Below are positions 9,420 through 18,793 of a DNA stretch of 42,545 nt, piece after piece. The DNA is from Gammaproteobacteria bacterium (GTDB taxonomy: Bacteria; Pseudomonadota; Gammaproteobacteria; Acidiferrobacterales; Sulfurifustaceae). A program made the position numbers and the translations under genes. The first letter of the stretch is position 1; each line of letters opens with the position of its first letter. The DNA is taken from NCBI GenBank assembly GCA_029863005.1, contig JAOTWF010000016.1, positions 1 to 42,545 of the forward strand, given 5' to 3'. Under the pieces are notes generated by a model, which saw only the letters and a program-made list of their open reading frames with translations, was not told where the DNA came from and did no database searches.

Positions 9420-10829
9420 TCAATGAGCGAGTCTCTGTTTCGCGCCGGCGCGCTGGCGGCGCACGAAATCGACGAAGCGGGCCGCCCAGTGATTGTTTTC
9501 CAGATCGCGCAGGTGCGCATAACAGGCAAGCAGATTCTTGTAGACAATGCCATCGTGTTTGCCGTCGACACCGGATCCGCGCAGCACTTCGTAGGCATAT
9601 ACCGTATCCGTCGCGAGGTTCTCCAGACTGGAGTAATGGAATTCGTGCGCACGGATCTCAGACGGCGGTTTCCCCGTTGCCGTCCCCGGCCATGGTCCCC
9701 GGCCGGTTTCGCGCAGCACGACATAGCCACGCCCCTTGGGCCGGTCATGCATCACCACATCGCCCGGGATGACCCCCACCATCTCACAGCGATTACCACG
9801 CCAGGAAAGGCTGCGCGCCAGGTACATCAGCCCACCGCATTCGGCATACGCCGGCATTCCCGCCTCGATGGCCTGCCGGATCTGATGGCGCAGAGATTCA
9901 TTGGCTTCAATCTTTTCCATGAAAATCTCCGGAAACCCACCACCAATCAGCAGGGCATCCACCTCCGGCAATTCTGAATCTGTCAGCATGTTAATCGGCA
10001 CGAGTTCTGCACCCGCGGCACGCAAGGCTTCAAGGTCACCCGGGTAATAGAAAGCAAAGGCAGCATCCCGCGCAATTCCAATCCGCACATCGAGAGGTGC
10101 CATGGCAATGGTCGACAAATCGCCGTGGCCGACGGGCGAAAGTGCCGGCACATTCGCCGCAATGGCCAGCAACCGGTCGAGATCCACGGATTCCATGACT
10201 CGCGAGGCGATGGCGCTAATTTTAACTTGCGCTGCCACTGCTTCATTGCTGGGAATCAGGCCGAGATGCCGTTCGACAATGGTGAGGTGGTCATCATGAT
10301 GCACGGCCCCGAGCACGGGAACGTCTGTATAATGCTCGATGACCGCGCGCAGCTTGGCCTCGTGCCGAGAACCGCCGAGTTGATTGAGAATGACCCCGGC
10401 AAGGCGAATATCCTTGTCGAAGGCCTGGTAGCCCAAAATCAGTGGAGCGATACCACGTGTCATCCCGCGGGCATCGATGACCAATACCACGGGAGTTTGG
10501 AGTAACGTGGCCAATGCCGCGTTGCTGTTGCTGCCGTCAAGACTCAGGCCGTCGTACAACCCCTTGTTGCCCTCGATCAACGATATGTTCGCGCCGTTGG
10601 CGCGTGCGGAGAAAGTATCAATAATTTCTTCCCGGCCCATGAGAAAGAAATCGAGATTATGGCAATCGCGAGAAGTGGCCAGCGACAGCCACATGGGATC
10701 GATGAAATCGGGACCTTTTTTGAAAGGTTGAACCGTGAGGCCGCGTTGGCGCAGGGCCGCACACAGTCCGATCGCGAGCGTGGTTTTGCCCGAGGACTTG
10801 TGTGCGGCGGAGATTAGCAGTCGGTTCAT
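9420..10829 (-). CDS. dsrN: DsrN, siroheme amidase (cobyrinate a,c-diamide synthase family)
   Basis: The 469 residues show a P-loop in the N-terminal synthetase half (ISAAHKSSGKTTL, then KKGPDFIDP, DLDFF-like NLDFF) and a C-terminal glutamine amidotransferase-like half with the nucleophile in AYAECGGLMYLA. Family members amidate corrin carboxylates; DsrN amidates siroheme to siro(heme)amide for DsrAB. The length is normal. It sits after dsrP, separated by about 95 bp, and before dsrR, the same order as in Allochromatium. With cysG nearby the whole cofactor branch is encoded within 16 kb. Confidence 0.93.
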   Translation of the reverse strand: MNRLLISAAHKSSGKTTLAIGLCAALRQRGLTVQPFKKGPDFIDPMWLSLATSRDCHNLDFFLMGREEIIDTFSARANGANISLIEGNKGLYDGLSLDGSNSNAALATLLQTPVVLVIDARGMTRGIAPLILGYQAFDKDIRLAGVILNQLGGSRHEAKLRAVIEHYTDVPVLGAVHHDDHLTIVERHLGLIPSNEAVAAQVKISAIASRVMESVDLDRLLAIAANVPALSPVGHGDLSTIAMAPLDVRIGIARDAAFAFYYPGDLEALRAAGAELVPINMLTDSELPEVDALLIGGGFPEIFMEKIEANESLRHQIRQAIEAGMPAYAECGGLMYLARSLSWRGNRCEMVGVIPGDVVMHDRPKGRGYVVLRETGRGPWPGTATGKPPSEIRAHEFHYSSLENLATDTVYAYEVLRGSGVDGKHDGIVYKNLLACYAHLRDLENNHWAARFVDFVRRQRAGAKQRLAH

Positions 10830-10925
10830 GCGGCCGTTACCGGAAATTGTTGGATACGACGCTCACGGGAGGGATGGCAACGGCGATTCTCCTGCCGCCC
10901 TGTGATCCCTGGGGCGCTAGACGAA

Positions 10926-12161
10926 TTAGGCCGCCGCGGGTTCCGATTTGGCCGGTTCGGCCTTGAAGTGCGGGTCAGCGTCGGCGTCGGACAGGCTTTT
11001 CGGCAGAAACGGGAGCACCTTCAGGGCCACGACTGTCATCGCCAGCGCCAGGGCGATCCCGCCGAGTCCCAGACCGATCTCGGGCAGGCTGGGCGCGTAG
11101 GAGGCGACTACGCCGTCGAAGAAGCTGCTGCTCGCTTCCTTGCCCGGCACGAGCGGCATGGGATAAGCCTGTCCGCCGATGATGGTGACATACATCTGTG
11201 CCACGCCCCCCATGGTCACGAGCAACGAGGCCAGCATCACCATGGCGCGCGACTTGCCGAGGCGCGAGAAAAGGATGACGAGTGGAATCACGCTGCCCAG
11301 GATGATCTGACCGATCCAGAACATCTGCGTGAATTGACCCCCGTGGAGCAGGATGAAACCCTCGATGCCGTGGCGCTGGGTGATGTAGAGGTTCGTCAGG
11401 TGATGGACGACAACGAAATAAAGCACGGCGGCCACGAACACTCCGAGCAGATTGCGCAGCCTTCCGAACACCGCGTCGCCCAGTTCCCGGCCGGTCCAGC
11501 GCATGGCCGCCATCAATACGACCATGAAAATCGCCAGGCCGTAGGAGAAGGACATGATGATGAACATGGGGGCGAGCACGGCCGTGTCATAGGCGTCGCG
11601 CGCCACGAGGAAACCAAAGATTGAACCGGTACCAGTGGTGAGGGTCAGGCGCCAGATAAAAGCAAACATGCCAACCGGCTTGGTGTAATCGTTCATGCGC
11701 CGTTCCATCATCATCCACAGATAAACCGCGACAACGGCGAAAAAGCCGACATACAGGATGATGTTCAGCGCAAAAATGGATTTGAAGTTGTAATAGGTCA
11801 TGGCTTCGATCAGCCGGTCCGGCCGCCCGAGATCCAGCACCAACACGATCAGGCCACCGGCGAGCAAGGTGATAGACAGCAGGCCTGAAAGCCGGGTGAG
11901 CGGCTTGTAAAGTTGCCGGCCGAAGACCGAGGCGATGGAGGCCACGTTGAGTGCACCCGAGGCAGCTACTATGAGAAACACAGCGAACACGTGCGGCGTG
12001 CCCCACACGATCTGGTTAGACATGCCGGTCACCCAGTGGCCGTTGTGCTCCATGTACAGGGCCGCCAGTACGCCGGCCACGATGAATGCGCCGAGAATAG
12101 CGAGCAATAAATAGAAGCCCGGACCGCGACCCTCAATGGTGTCGAAATGTGCTTGTGCCAT
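10926..12161 (-). CDS. dsrP: DsrP, NrfD-type quinone-interacting membrane subunit
   Basis: This 411-residue polytopic protein has about ten hydrophobic segments and belongs to the NrfD/PsrC family (FYLLLAILG near the start; LTRLSGLLS; a proline/glutamate-rich cytoplasmic tail). In DsrMKJOP it exchanges electrons with the quinone pool and works with the iron-sulfur subunit DsrO. Its start lies 3 bp after the dsrO stop, so the two are coupled. No haem-binding signature is needed in this family. It is the last membrane-complex gene of the operon. Confidence 0.93.
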   Translation of the reverse strand: MAQAHFDTIEGRGPGFYLLLAILGAFIVAGVLAALYMEHNGHWVTGMSNQIVWGTPHVFAVFLIVAASGALNVASIASVFGRQLYKPLTRLSGLLSITLLAGGLIVLVLDLGRPDRLIEAMTYYNFKSIFALNIILYVGFFAVVAVYLWMMMERRMNDYTKPVGMFAFIWRLTLTTGTGSIFGFLVARDAYDTAVLAPMFIIMSFSYGLAIFMVVLMAAMRWTGRELGDAVFGRLRNLLGVFVAAVLYFVVVHHLTNLYITQRHGIEGFILLHGGQFTQMFWIGQIILGSVIPLVILFSRLGKSRAMVMLASLLVTMGGVAQMYVTIIGGQAYPMPLVPGKEASSSFFDGVVASYAPSLPEIGLGLGGIALALAMTVVALKVLPFLPKSLSDADADPHFKAEPAKSEPAAA

Positions 12162-12164
12162 GCG

Positions 12165-12890
12165 TCAGATCCCCCGGTAGCGCACGCCGGTGTTCAAGTT
12201 CAGGTCCGGACGCAGCTGGACGGAGAGTCCGGAGGCCAAGTTCTTGCTGACGTCGCTGTTCCGATCCTTGAGGTCACCGAACACCATGGCCTGGTTGCCG
12301 TCCTGGGTGCAGGCTTCTACGCAGGCCGGAATCTTCCCGGCATCGACGCGGTGCACGCACAAGGTGCAGGATTCGACCGTGCCCTTGCCGCGCGGGGCAT
12401 GGGGTTTCTGATCGGTGGTGTCCTCGTGCACGAAAGAGCGTGCCTTGTACGGACAGGCCATCATGCAGTAACGGCAGCCGATACAGATATGTTTATCCAC
12501 CAACACGATCCCGTCGGCGCGCTTGAACGAGGCACCGGTAGGGCAGACGTCCACGCACGGCGGTGACTCGCAGTGCTGGCACATGAGCGGGAGGGTCTGG
12601 ACATAGCCGGTCTGCTTGTCCTTGATCGTGACCTTGCGTATCCACTGCGGATCGGTGGCGGGGCGCCCGTGCCCGACAACCCCGTTTTCCTCGTGACACG
12701 CGGTCACGCAGACGTTGCAGTCTTGGCATTTGTCGATATCGATCAGCAGTCCCCAGCGCTTCAGGCTGGTAACGGTCTCATCCGGTGAGCGCGCCTGCGC
12801 CAGATCGATCAGACGCAAACCAGGTGCCAGCGCCATGCCGGCAACCGCGGCGCCGCCGATGCCGATGAATTCACGGCGGTTGAGACTCAT
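12165..12890 (-). CDS. dsrO: DsrO, periplasmic iron-sulfur subunit of DsrMKJOP
   Basis: The 241 residues begin with a Tat signal (NRREFIGIGGAAVAG). Four cysteine clusters of the DmsB/NrfC kind follow: CQDCNVCVTACHE, CQHCESPPCVDVCPTG, CIGCRYCMMACPYKA and CTLCVHR...CVEACTQD. These bind up to four [4Fe-4S] clusters. The protein is exported folded and connects the cytochrome DsrJ with the membrane protein DsrP. Its start overlaps the dsrJ stop (ATGA). Length and cluster order are normal. Confidence 0.94.
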   Translation of the reverse strand: MSLNRREFIGIGGAAVAGMALAPGLRLIDLAQARSPDETVTSLKRWGLLIDIDKCQDCNVCVTACHEENGVVGHGRPATDPQWIRKVTIKDKQTGYVQTLPLMCQHCESPPCVDVCPTGASFKRADGIVLVDKHICIGCRYCMMACPYKARSFVHEDTTDQKPHAPRGKGTVESCTLCVHRVDAGKIPACVEACTQDGNQAMVFGDLKDRNSDVSKNLASGLSVQLRPDLNLNTGVRYRGI

Positions 12891-13330
12891 GGAGGCGCCC
12901 CCTTGGCGGCGGTGCCTTTGAAAGGCGCTACCGCGACGGCGTTCTTGTCACGCTTGTCGGTATGACAGCTGAAACAATCGATCTTGACGGAGGCATACTC
13001 ATGACAGGAGGAACAGAAACCGTCTTGGCCCTGCACGCTGTTGGTTTTGGGATCGGCATGGCAGTCGACGCAGTTTTTGAAGCTGTGCTTCGCCGTGCGA
13101 ATTCCCTGGTGCATGGTCTTGTCGCGCTGGTGCAGGATGTACTTCATGTGGTTGCGCCGCATGTCCTCTGTCGGTTCCACGCATTGCTCACCCCGGTGAA
13201 TTTTCACCGTCGGACCAATACCCTTGGATTTGGCACCGGAGACATCGGCCGCCTGTGCCAGCGTGACAGCAAAGAGTCCCGCAGCCACGACGGCAACTCC
13301 GCCAACCACGATTTGTCTGATCTTTACCAT
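12887..13330 (-). CDS. dsrJ: DsrJ, triheme c-type cytochrome of DsrMKJOP
   Basis: This 147-residue protein has an N-terminal hydrophobic segment (about 7-27) that may stay as a membrane anchor. It has three haem c sites: CVDCH (87-91), CSSCH (106-110) and CFSCH (119-123). Cys50 in GEQCVEP corresponds to the cysteine that serves as an unusual His/Cys distal haem ligand in the family. The protein faces the periplasm. It is coupled to dsrO by a four-base overlap and follows dsrL by 17 bp. Confidence 0.95.
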   Translation of the reverse strand: MVKIRQIVVGGVAVVAAGLFAVTLAQAADVSGAKSKGIGPTVKIHRGEQCVEPTEDMRRNHMKYILHQRDKTMHQGIRTAKHSFKNCVDCHADPKTNSVQGQDGFCSSCHEYASVKIDCFSCHTDKRDKNAVAVAPFKGTAAKGAPP

Positions 13331-13347
13331 TTCTGGATCAGTCGTTT

Positions 13348-15354
13348 TCAGTGGTCACCCATACCCATCTTGATGTAGCCGGTCGGACAGACGTCGGCGC
13401 AGATGTGACAACCGATGCAAAGGTCGTAATCGGTGTACACATAGCGCCCCATGGTCGATTCCGACTTAGGCGTGCGCTTGACCGCGATTTGCGGGCAGTA
13501 GATCACGCAGTTGTCGCACTCGAAGCACATGCCGCAGCTCATGCAGCGCTTGGACTCTTCCACGGCCTGTTTCTCGTCCAGGCCAAGCATGCGCTCCTTG
13601 AAATGACCCAGCACCTCTTTGGCGTCAGGCACCATCTCGGTGCGTTTCAGACGCGGTGCATATTGGAAGTGTCCGAGAAACAGTTCATCCGACTGACAGA
13701 CTTCGGCTTCCGAGCGATCTTCGTAGTTGTGGATGGCGAAGCCGCCGACGGATTTTCCCTGCTCCGAGGTACCCCAGCGCCCGCGGTCAATCGGACGCTC
13801 GTTTTCCGGGCCGTCCGGCTTGAAAGCCTGCGGCGTAAGGCCAACTTCCTGTAATTTCTCCAACAGGTTGAAATGATGCACGTCCACCTTCGGACGCTTG
13901 CTCATCTCCTGCTTCTTCAGGTAGTGATCGATGCTCTCGGCCGCGATCGAACCCTGGCCGATCACGGTGGTGAGCAGGTGCGGACGGATGATATCGCCGC
14001 ACACGAAAAAGCCGGGTTTGTTGGGCACTTGGTAGAATTTATCGGCGTTGATCAGTCCCTTATCGTTTTTAAATTCTTCCATGCCGCGGAAGTCGCCCAT
14101 CTGGCCGATGGCGGAGACGATAAGGTCGGCCTCCAGATCCGTTTCGGTGCCGGGCTTCTCCACGGGCTTGCCGCCCCCCGAAAAATCGAGCTCAACGACC
14201 CGCAATGCTTTGGCGCGACCCTTGTCATCGAGAATAACTTTCACCGGTTGCAGCGCCCCGCGAATGTTCACGCCTTCGCGCTGGGCATCCTCGATCTCGT
14301 GCTTGGCGGCATTCATTTTTTCCACCGGCTGGCGCGAGATCAGCATGACCTCCGCGCCTTCCTTGACGGCGGTCTTGGCGACATCGTGGGCCGTGTGTCC
14401 CATGACGACGTATTCTGGACGTTCGGTTTCCGACATTTCCTGGATGTAGCCTAGGCGACGTGCCACCGAAACCACGTCGATGGAAGTGTCACCACCGCCG
14501 ATCACGACGACGCGGCCGGAAACGGCTTTGAGGCGACCTTGGTTGAATGCCTCGAGGAAGGCGACACCGGTGATGCAGTTGGCGGCCTCCGCGCCGGGAA
14601 CCGGCAAAGCACGGCCGGACTTGCAGCCGATGGCAAACAACACGGCATCATAATTCTTCTCAAGGTCCGTGAGCGGCACGTCGACGCCGACCCGGGTCTT
14701 GAGTTTGACCTCAACGCCCATGTCAATGATGCGATTGATCTCGCCGTCCAGCGACTCGCGCGGGAGGCGATAGCCCGGCACGCCGTACTTCGCCATGCCG
14801 CCGAGTTGGTCGTGGTCATCGAATAAGGTGACCGCGTGTCCCATGCGGCGAAGCTGGTAGGCCGCCGCCAGGCCGGCCGGTCCGCCGCCGATGATAGCGA
14901 CCTTCTTGCCAGATTCTTTTTCGGCGGGTTTAAACGTGAATTTGTTAGCCAGCGCGGTGTCGCCAATGTATTGTTCGACGGCGTTAATGCCGACGTAGTC
15001 TTCCACCACGTTGCGATTGCATCCCGTCTGGCACGGAGCGGGGCAGACGCGGCCCATCATGGATGGAAAAGGGTTGGCTTCCGTCAGGCGGCGGAAGGCA
15101 TACTCCTGCATGGTCGTGTCCTTTGCGGGTTTCTCGATGCCGCGCACGATGTTGAGCCAGCCGCGGATATCTTCGCCCGAGGGACAGCTGGCCTGACAGG
15201 GCGGTGTCTTGTGAACATAAGTTGGACACTTGTCGGATTCATCGGCCGTGAAGATGCGGGCCTGAAAGGAAGGCCATTCCTGGTCATCGTCCTTGAATTT
15301 GCGGAACGTGAAACCTTCCTTGCCACCTTTTGCCTTGTCTGCGGGAGTTGCCAT
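13348..15354 (-). CDS. dsrL: DsrL, NAD(P)H:acceptor oxidoreductase of the reverse Dsr pathway
   Basis: ATG 15354, behind AGGAGA, gives 668 residues; an earlier in-frame start at 15519 would reach into dsrK. The N-terminal part has cysteines for a GltB-small-subunit-like [4Fe-4S] pair (CQASCPSG, CPAPCQTGC). Next come an FAD-binding GGGPAGLAAAYQLRR (from about 156), a second dinucleotide fold (VVIGGGDTSIDVV), and a C-terminal ferredoxin region with two cluster motifs (CMSCGMCFECDNC; CIGCHICADVCPTG). DsrL passes electrons between DsrAB and NAD(P)+ and marks oxidative-type operons; sulfate reducers generally lack it. It is therefore the best single indicator that this Dsr system runs toward sulfite. 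Confidence 0.94.
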   Translation of the reverse strand: MATPADKAKGGKEGFTFRKFKDDDQEWPSFQARIFTADESDKCPTYVHKTPPCQASCPSGEDIRGWLNIVRGIEKPAKDTTMQEYAFRRLTEANPFPSMMGRVCPAPCQTGCNRNVVEDYVGINAVEQYIGDTALANKFTFKPAEKESGKKVAIIGGGPAGLAAAYQLRRMGHAVTLFDDHDQLGGMAKYGVPGYRLPRESLDGEINRIIDMGVEVKLKTRVGVDVPLTDLEKNYDAVLFAIGCKSGRALPVPGAEAANCITGVAFLEAFNQGRLKAVSGRVVVIGGGDTSIDVVSVARRLGYIQEMSETERPEYVVMGHTAHDVAKTAVKEGAEVMLISRQPVEKMNAAKHEIEDAQREGVNIRGALQPVKVILDDKGRAKALRVVELDFSGGGKPVEKPGTETDLEADLIVSAIGQMGDFRGMEEFKNDKGLINADKFYQVPNKPGFFVCGDIIRPHLLTTVIGQGSIAAESIDHYLKKQEMSKRPKVDVHHFNLLEKLQEVGLTPQAFKPDGPENERPIDRGRWGTSEQGKSVGGFAIHNYEDRSEAEVCQSDELFLGHFQYAPRLKRTEMVPDAKEVLGHFKERMLGLDEKQAVEESKRCMSCGMCFECDNCVIYCPQIAVKRTPKSESTMGRYVYTDYDLCIGCHICADVCPTGYIKMGMGDH

Positions 15355-15395
15355 TGCGAATCTCCTGTCTCTAGATATTGCTTGCTGATGAATAA

Positions 15396-16889
15396 CTATT
15401 CGTTTACCGCGCCGAGCCGTATTGCCTTGCTGACCAGCCCGTGAACGCTCTGAATCGTGTCCATGGGGAACTTGTAGTAGGGCAGGACCTTGGTGAATTG
15501 CGCCTTGCAGATGGCGCAAATCGCGGCAATGTGCGTGACGCCATGCTCTTCTACGACCTCCTTGAATGCCTGCATGCGCGGGGCCGTGCCCTTGATACGC
15601 AGATCCAGAAGCTCGTCGGTGAGCAGTCCGCCGCCACCACCGCAGCAGTAAGTGCTCTCATAGATAGTCTCGGGCGCCATGTCGAAGAACTTGTTGACCG
15701 AGGCCCTGACCACGGCGCGCGGGATAATGAATTGACCCCCCGGCATATTGCCCATGCGCGAGGCGCGCGCCACGTTGCATGAGTCGTGAAAAGTGACGAC
15801 CTTGTCGTCGTTCGCACTCTTGTCGAATTTGAGCGCTTTACGTTGAATCAGGTCATAGGTGAACTCGCAGATATGCTGCGGTATCGGGTAGCGCTGGTCG
15901 AGGAAATCGAACGGACCGATGATCGAGTTCCAGAAGCTGTAGGCCACGCGCCAGGCATGACCGCACTCGCCGACGATGATGCGCTTGACGCCCAGCTCCA
16001 GCGCCGCCTCGCGTATGCGTCTGGCGACCTTGTGCAGGTCTTTGTTCGAGCCGATAAACATGCCGAAATTTCCGGCCTCGGACGCATGCGAGGAAAGCGT
16101 CCAGGAGGTGCCGGCGGCATGGAACACCTTGCCGTAGCCGATGAGTCCGTCGACATGCGGTTCGGCAAAGAAGTCGGCCGATGGCGTGACCAACAGTACC
16201 TCCGCACCCTTGACGTCGACCGGATACTTCACGTCCACGCCCGTGTCATCTTTGACATCTTCTTCGAGCCCCTCCAGCGTGTTGGCGAGCGCCGGGCCCG
16301 GCAGGCCGAGGTTGTTGCCAATCGAGTGCAGCTTGATGAGGACTTCGTTGCAATACTTCTGGCCCTGGCCAACGGTGTCCATGATTTCGCGCGCCGCCAT
16401 CGAAATCTCGGCGGTATCGATGCCATAGGGGCAGAACACCGAGCAGCGGCGGCACTGCGAGCATTGGTGAAAGTAGTTATACCATTCGTCGAGCACGTCC
16501 TTGGTCATGTCGCGTGCGCCGACAAGTTTCGGGAAGTGCTTTCCGGCGAAAGTGTAGTAACGACGATAAACGGAGCGCAGCAAATCCTGACGCGCCACCG
16601 GCATGTTTTTTGGATCGGAAGTGCCGAGATAATAATGGCACTTGTCGGTGCAGGCGCCGCATTTCACGCAGGAATCGAGAAACACCTGGAGTGCGCGAGA
16701 TTCCGAGACCATTTCACCCAGCTTCTTGACGGCAACATTTTCCCAGTCCGGCACCAGCTCCTTCGGGAAACCCACGCCGGCCTGGATGTCAGGTTTCGCG
16801 ATGTACGGCATGGAGCCGGCCATCGTGCCCAGTTTTATTTTTGGAATAATCTGGTATTCGCCAAGGACCGGTGCTTCGATATCAGCCAT
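15396..16889 (-). CDS. dsrK: DsrK, HdrD-like iron-sulfur catalytic subunit
   Basis: The 497 residues carry two ferredoxin clusters (Cys74/77/80/84 and Cys143/146/149/153) and a C-terminal cysteine-rich module with STYCCGGGGGL, like the noncubane [4Fe-4S] site of heterodisulfide reductase HdrD. DsrK sits on the cytoplasmic face of the DsrMKJOP complex and is thought to handle the DsrC trisulfide/disulfide cycle. It follows dsrM by 3 bp. The 41-bp gap to dsrL contains the dsrL ribosome-binding site. Confidence 0.95.
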   Translation of the reverse strand: MADIEAPVLGEYQIIPKIKLGTMAGSMPYIAKPDIQAGVGFPKELVPDWENVAVKKLGEMVSESRALQVFLDSCVKCGACTDKCHYYLGTSDPKNMPVARQDLLRSVYRRYYTFAGKHFPKLVGARDMTKDVLDEWYNYFHQCSQCRRCSVFCPYGIDTAEISMAAREIMDTVGQGQKYCNEVLIKLHSIGNNLGLPGPALANTLEGLEEDVKDDTGVDVKYPVDVKGAEVLLVTPSADFFAEPHVDGLIGYGKVFHAAGTSWTLSSHASEAGNFGMFIGSNKDLHKVARRIREAALELGVKRIIVGECGHAWRVAYSFWNSIIGPFDFLDQRYPIPQHICEFTYDLIQRKALKFDKSANDDKVVTFHDSCNVARASRMGNMPGGQFIIPRAVVRASVNKFFDMAPETIYESTYCCGGGGGLLTDELLDLRIKGTAPRMQAFKEVVEEHGVTHIAAICAICKAQFTKVLPYYKFPMDTIQSVHGLVSKAIRLGAVNE

Positions 16890-16892
16890 CGC

Positions 16893-17639
16893 TTAGTTCC
16901 CCGCAGCCTTGGTGTTGTCGAGTTTCGCAGTCCAGCCGGCGACCCAGCGTTGCTCGCGCGGGTTGTCCACCTGGTTGCGGGTAGGGCTGAAGAACACACC
17001 CGGCGCATGCAGCAGCTTACTGACGGGGAAGATGATCATGAGCAGGGCGACAAGTGTCAGGTGAATCAGCAACAACGGATCAGCCGGCATGCGCTGCCAA
17101 TTGAGTGTCATCAGCCCGATGAAAAATGCTTTGAGGGCGACAATATCCGTGTGCACCAGGAACTTCATGGCCAGGCCGCTCGCGCCGATGGCGACCAGAA
17201 GGGCCAGCATCAGATGATCGGATGGGCCACTGATGTAGCGCACCCGGTCCACCAGAAAGCGTCGCCCCCACAGTCCGAGCAGACCGAGCACCATGCCGTA
17301 GCCCGTGAAGTTGATGAACCATTGCATCCACGGAAGGAACGCCAGCACCGGTTCGGTGAAATAGCGCAGGTGCCAGATCAGTTCCACGAACAGGCAGAAA
17401 TGGAATATCCAGCCGAACAGCCAGGTCCACTTGTTGGCCTTAAACAGGCTTTCGAACACGGTGACTTCGCGCACCATGCGCGCGGCCACCCCGAGACGGG
17501 TGGTCGGTGCCGGCGTGGTCGGGATTTTCAACGGCTGCGGTGCGCGCGCGTAGATGTAAATCTTGCGCGCAACGCCGATGACGAGGATAGCCGTCGCCAC
17601 GTAAAAGAGCAGCGCATAAATCACTGTCACAGCCGACAT
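16893..17639 (-). CDS. dsrM: DsrM, NarI-like cytochrome b membrane subunit
   Basis: This 248-residue protein has about five to six transmembrane segments and histidines in helices (FHFCLFVELIWHLRYF, LLLIHLTLVALLMI) suited to haem b ligation as in NarI/HdrE. In the DsrMKJOP complex it links the quinone pool to DsrK. It starts 63 bp after the dsrC stop and ends 3 bp before dsrK. The family is often longer at the N-terminus, but this length is common among oxidative-type DsrM. Confidence 0.93.
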   Translation of the reverse strand: MSAVTVIYALLFYVATAILVIGVARKIYIYARAPQPLKIPTTPAPTTRLGVAARMVREVTVFESLFKANKWTWLFGWIFHFCLFVELIWHLRYFTEPVLAFLPWMQWFINFTGYGMVLGLLGLWGRRFLVDRVRYISGPSDHLMLALLVAIGASGLAMKFLVHTDIVALKAFFIGLMTLNWQRMPADPLLLIHLTLVALLMIIFPVSKLLHAPGVFFSPTRNQVDNPREQRWVAGWTAKLDNTKAAGN

Positions 17640-17702
17640 CGATGCCCCCGCTGGTTCATGCTAGTCGGGATTCTAATCCCTCCTGGGCAGGCCGGTGATT
17701 GA

Positions 17703-18035
17703 CTAAACGCAACCGGTTGGTTTCGGCAAGCCGGCGTATTTACACGCCTGTTTCGCCGGGCCGTACGGGAACAGCTCATACAAGTACTTGCTGTTGCCCT
17801 TGTCGGGACCGAGTTTCTTGCCGATGGCCTTGGTCAAAACACGCACGGCGGGCGCGATCTGGTACTCGTCATAATATTCACGTAGGAAATTGAGTACTTC
17901 CCAGTGGTTCTGTGATAGATCGCAGTTGTCGGCTTTGGCCATTTCCTTGGCGACTTCCTCGCTCCAGTCGGTACGGTTGGCGAGATATCCTTCCTCGTCG
18001 GTTTCGATGGTTTTACCCGCTACGGTGATTGACAT
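17703..18035 (-). CDS. dsrC: DsrC, sulfur carrier with two redox cysteines
   Basis: This 110-residue protein has the DsrC C-terminal arm intact: Cys98 (ACKYAG) and the penultimate Cys109 (TGCV), eleven residues apart. Both are needed for the trisulfide that DsrAB and DsrK act on. An extra Cys38 is present. The rest matches the TusE/DsrC fold (GKTIETDEEGYL, WSEEVAKEMA, HWEVLNFLREYY). It receives sulfur from DsrEFH, encoded just upstream. Contrast the cysteine-free paralogue at 24761-25099. Confidence 0.97.
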   Translation of the reverse strand: MSITVAGKTIETDEEGYLANRTDWSEEVAKEMAKADNCDLSQNHWEVLNFLREYYDEYQIAPAVRVLTKAIGKKLGPDKGNSKYLYELFPYGPAKQACKYAGLPKPTGCV

Positions 18036-18070
18036 GTGAACACTCCTCGTCAGTTGAAGAATAATAATAG

Positions 18071-18376
18071 TTAAAGCCAGGCTTGCACGCCGGGGTATTC
18101 CACCGCCAGGTCTACAAACCCGTTATAGTCGACCAATTTTATACCTTCGATGACCCGATCCTGCATCCCGCGCGCTTCGATATCGGGAGAAAGGGCGTAG
18201 ATCGGATGTATCTTGAGCGCCTGCTCGACCATCTTGGTGCTCGCGGTTCCTCTCAGAGCGCCATAGACACCATCCTCGATCAGCAGGACCGCGCTTCCTT
18301 TTTTCAGGTGCTTCAGGCAGCTCTCGAGAGCGTTGCGTTCTGTGGGAGATTTGTTGACGGTATGCAGCATGGTCAT
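18071..18376 (-). CDS. dsrH: DsrH (TusB-like) sulfur relay subunit
   Basis: This 101-residue protein begins MTMLHTVNKSP and has Cys20 (ALESCLKHL) at the position of the conserved cysteine of Allochromatium DsrH. It is part of the DsrE2F2H2 hexamer that hands sulfane sulfur to DsrC. It starts five bases after the dsrF stop, with an AGAGGGA ribosome site. Residues near the middle (LIEDGVYGAL) show the family aspartate/tyrosine motif. Confidence 0.93.
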   Translation of the reverse strand: MTMLHTVNKSPTERNALESCLKHLKKGSAVLLIEDGVYGALRGTASTKMVEQALKIHPIYALSPDIEARGMQDRVIEGIKLVDYNGFVDLAVEYPGVQAWL

Positions 18377-18381
18377 TCCCT

Positions 18382-18789
18382 CTAAAAGCTCATAATTACA
18401 TCTTGAGATTCCATAAGTTCCGCCATATCAGCCGTGTCGATGACTTTCACGGGGACAATGAAGTCTTCCTCTTTCAGGCCCCGGGCCTCCATGGATTCCT
18501 TTTCCACATAGAGTTTCTCGATATCGTAACCTTCCAGCGCGCGATAGGTCGGTGAAAAGTTTTTGACGTCGATTGGTTTGGTGTGCTGACCCTTGACGAT
18601 CTGATACACACCGTCGTCCAAGAATGCCAGGCTCACGTCCTGATCGAACGCCGCCGAGATCAACACCACTTCCAGCGACTCCAGGGCGTAAATCGTCCCG
18701 TAGGGTGCTTTACGGTTGATGTACAGAAACTTTTTTACCTTGCCGCCAGCGTCTTCTTCCATTTCGATGCCGCCTGTTGCTTCCGTCAT
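18382..18789 (-). CDS. dsrF: DsrF (TusC-like) sulfur relay subunit
   Basis: The 135 residues have no cysteine, as expected for the structural DsrF subunit. Family motifs are YINRKAPYGTIYALESLEV and FLDDGVYQIVKGQ. The N-terminal 18 residues are acidic and may be a lineage extension. It forms the DsrEFH hexamer together with its neighbours. The start codon is preceded by a run of eight G on the coding strand, 4-11 bases upstream, which replaces a normal Shine-Dalgarno. Confidence 0.93.
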   Translation of the reverse strand: MTEATGGIEMEEDAGGKVKKFLYINRKAPYGTIYALESLEVVLISAAFDQDVSLAFLDDGVYQIVKGQHTKPIDVKNFSPTYRALEGYDIEKLYVEKESMEARGLKEEDFIVPVKVIDTADMAELMESQDVIMSF

Positions 18790-18793
18790 TCTA

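Noticed and set aside
10902-11624. 240-codon open frame rich in His, Asp and Gln
   Set aside because: Antisense to dsrP; hydrophilic mirror of a membrane protein.
15786-17702. 638-codon open frame on the plus strand
   Set aside because: Exactly antisense to dsrK and dsrM; composition is the mirror of real coding sequence (His/Val/Ala-rich), with no domain and no ribosome site.
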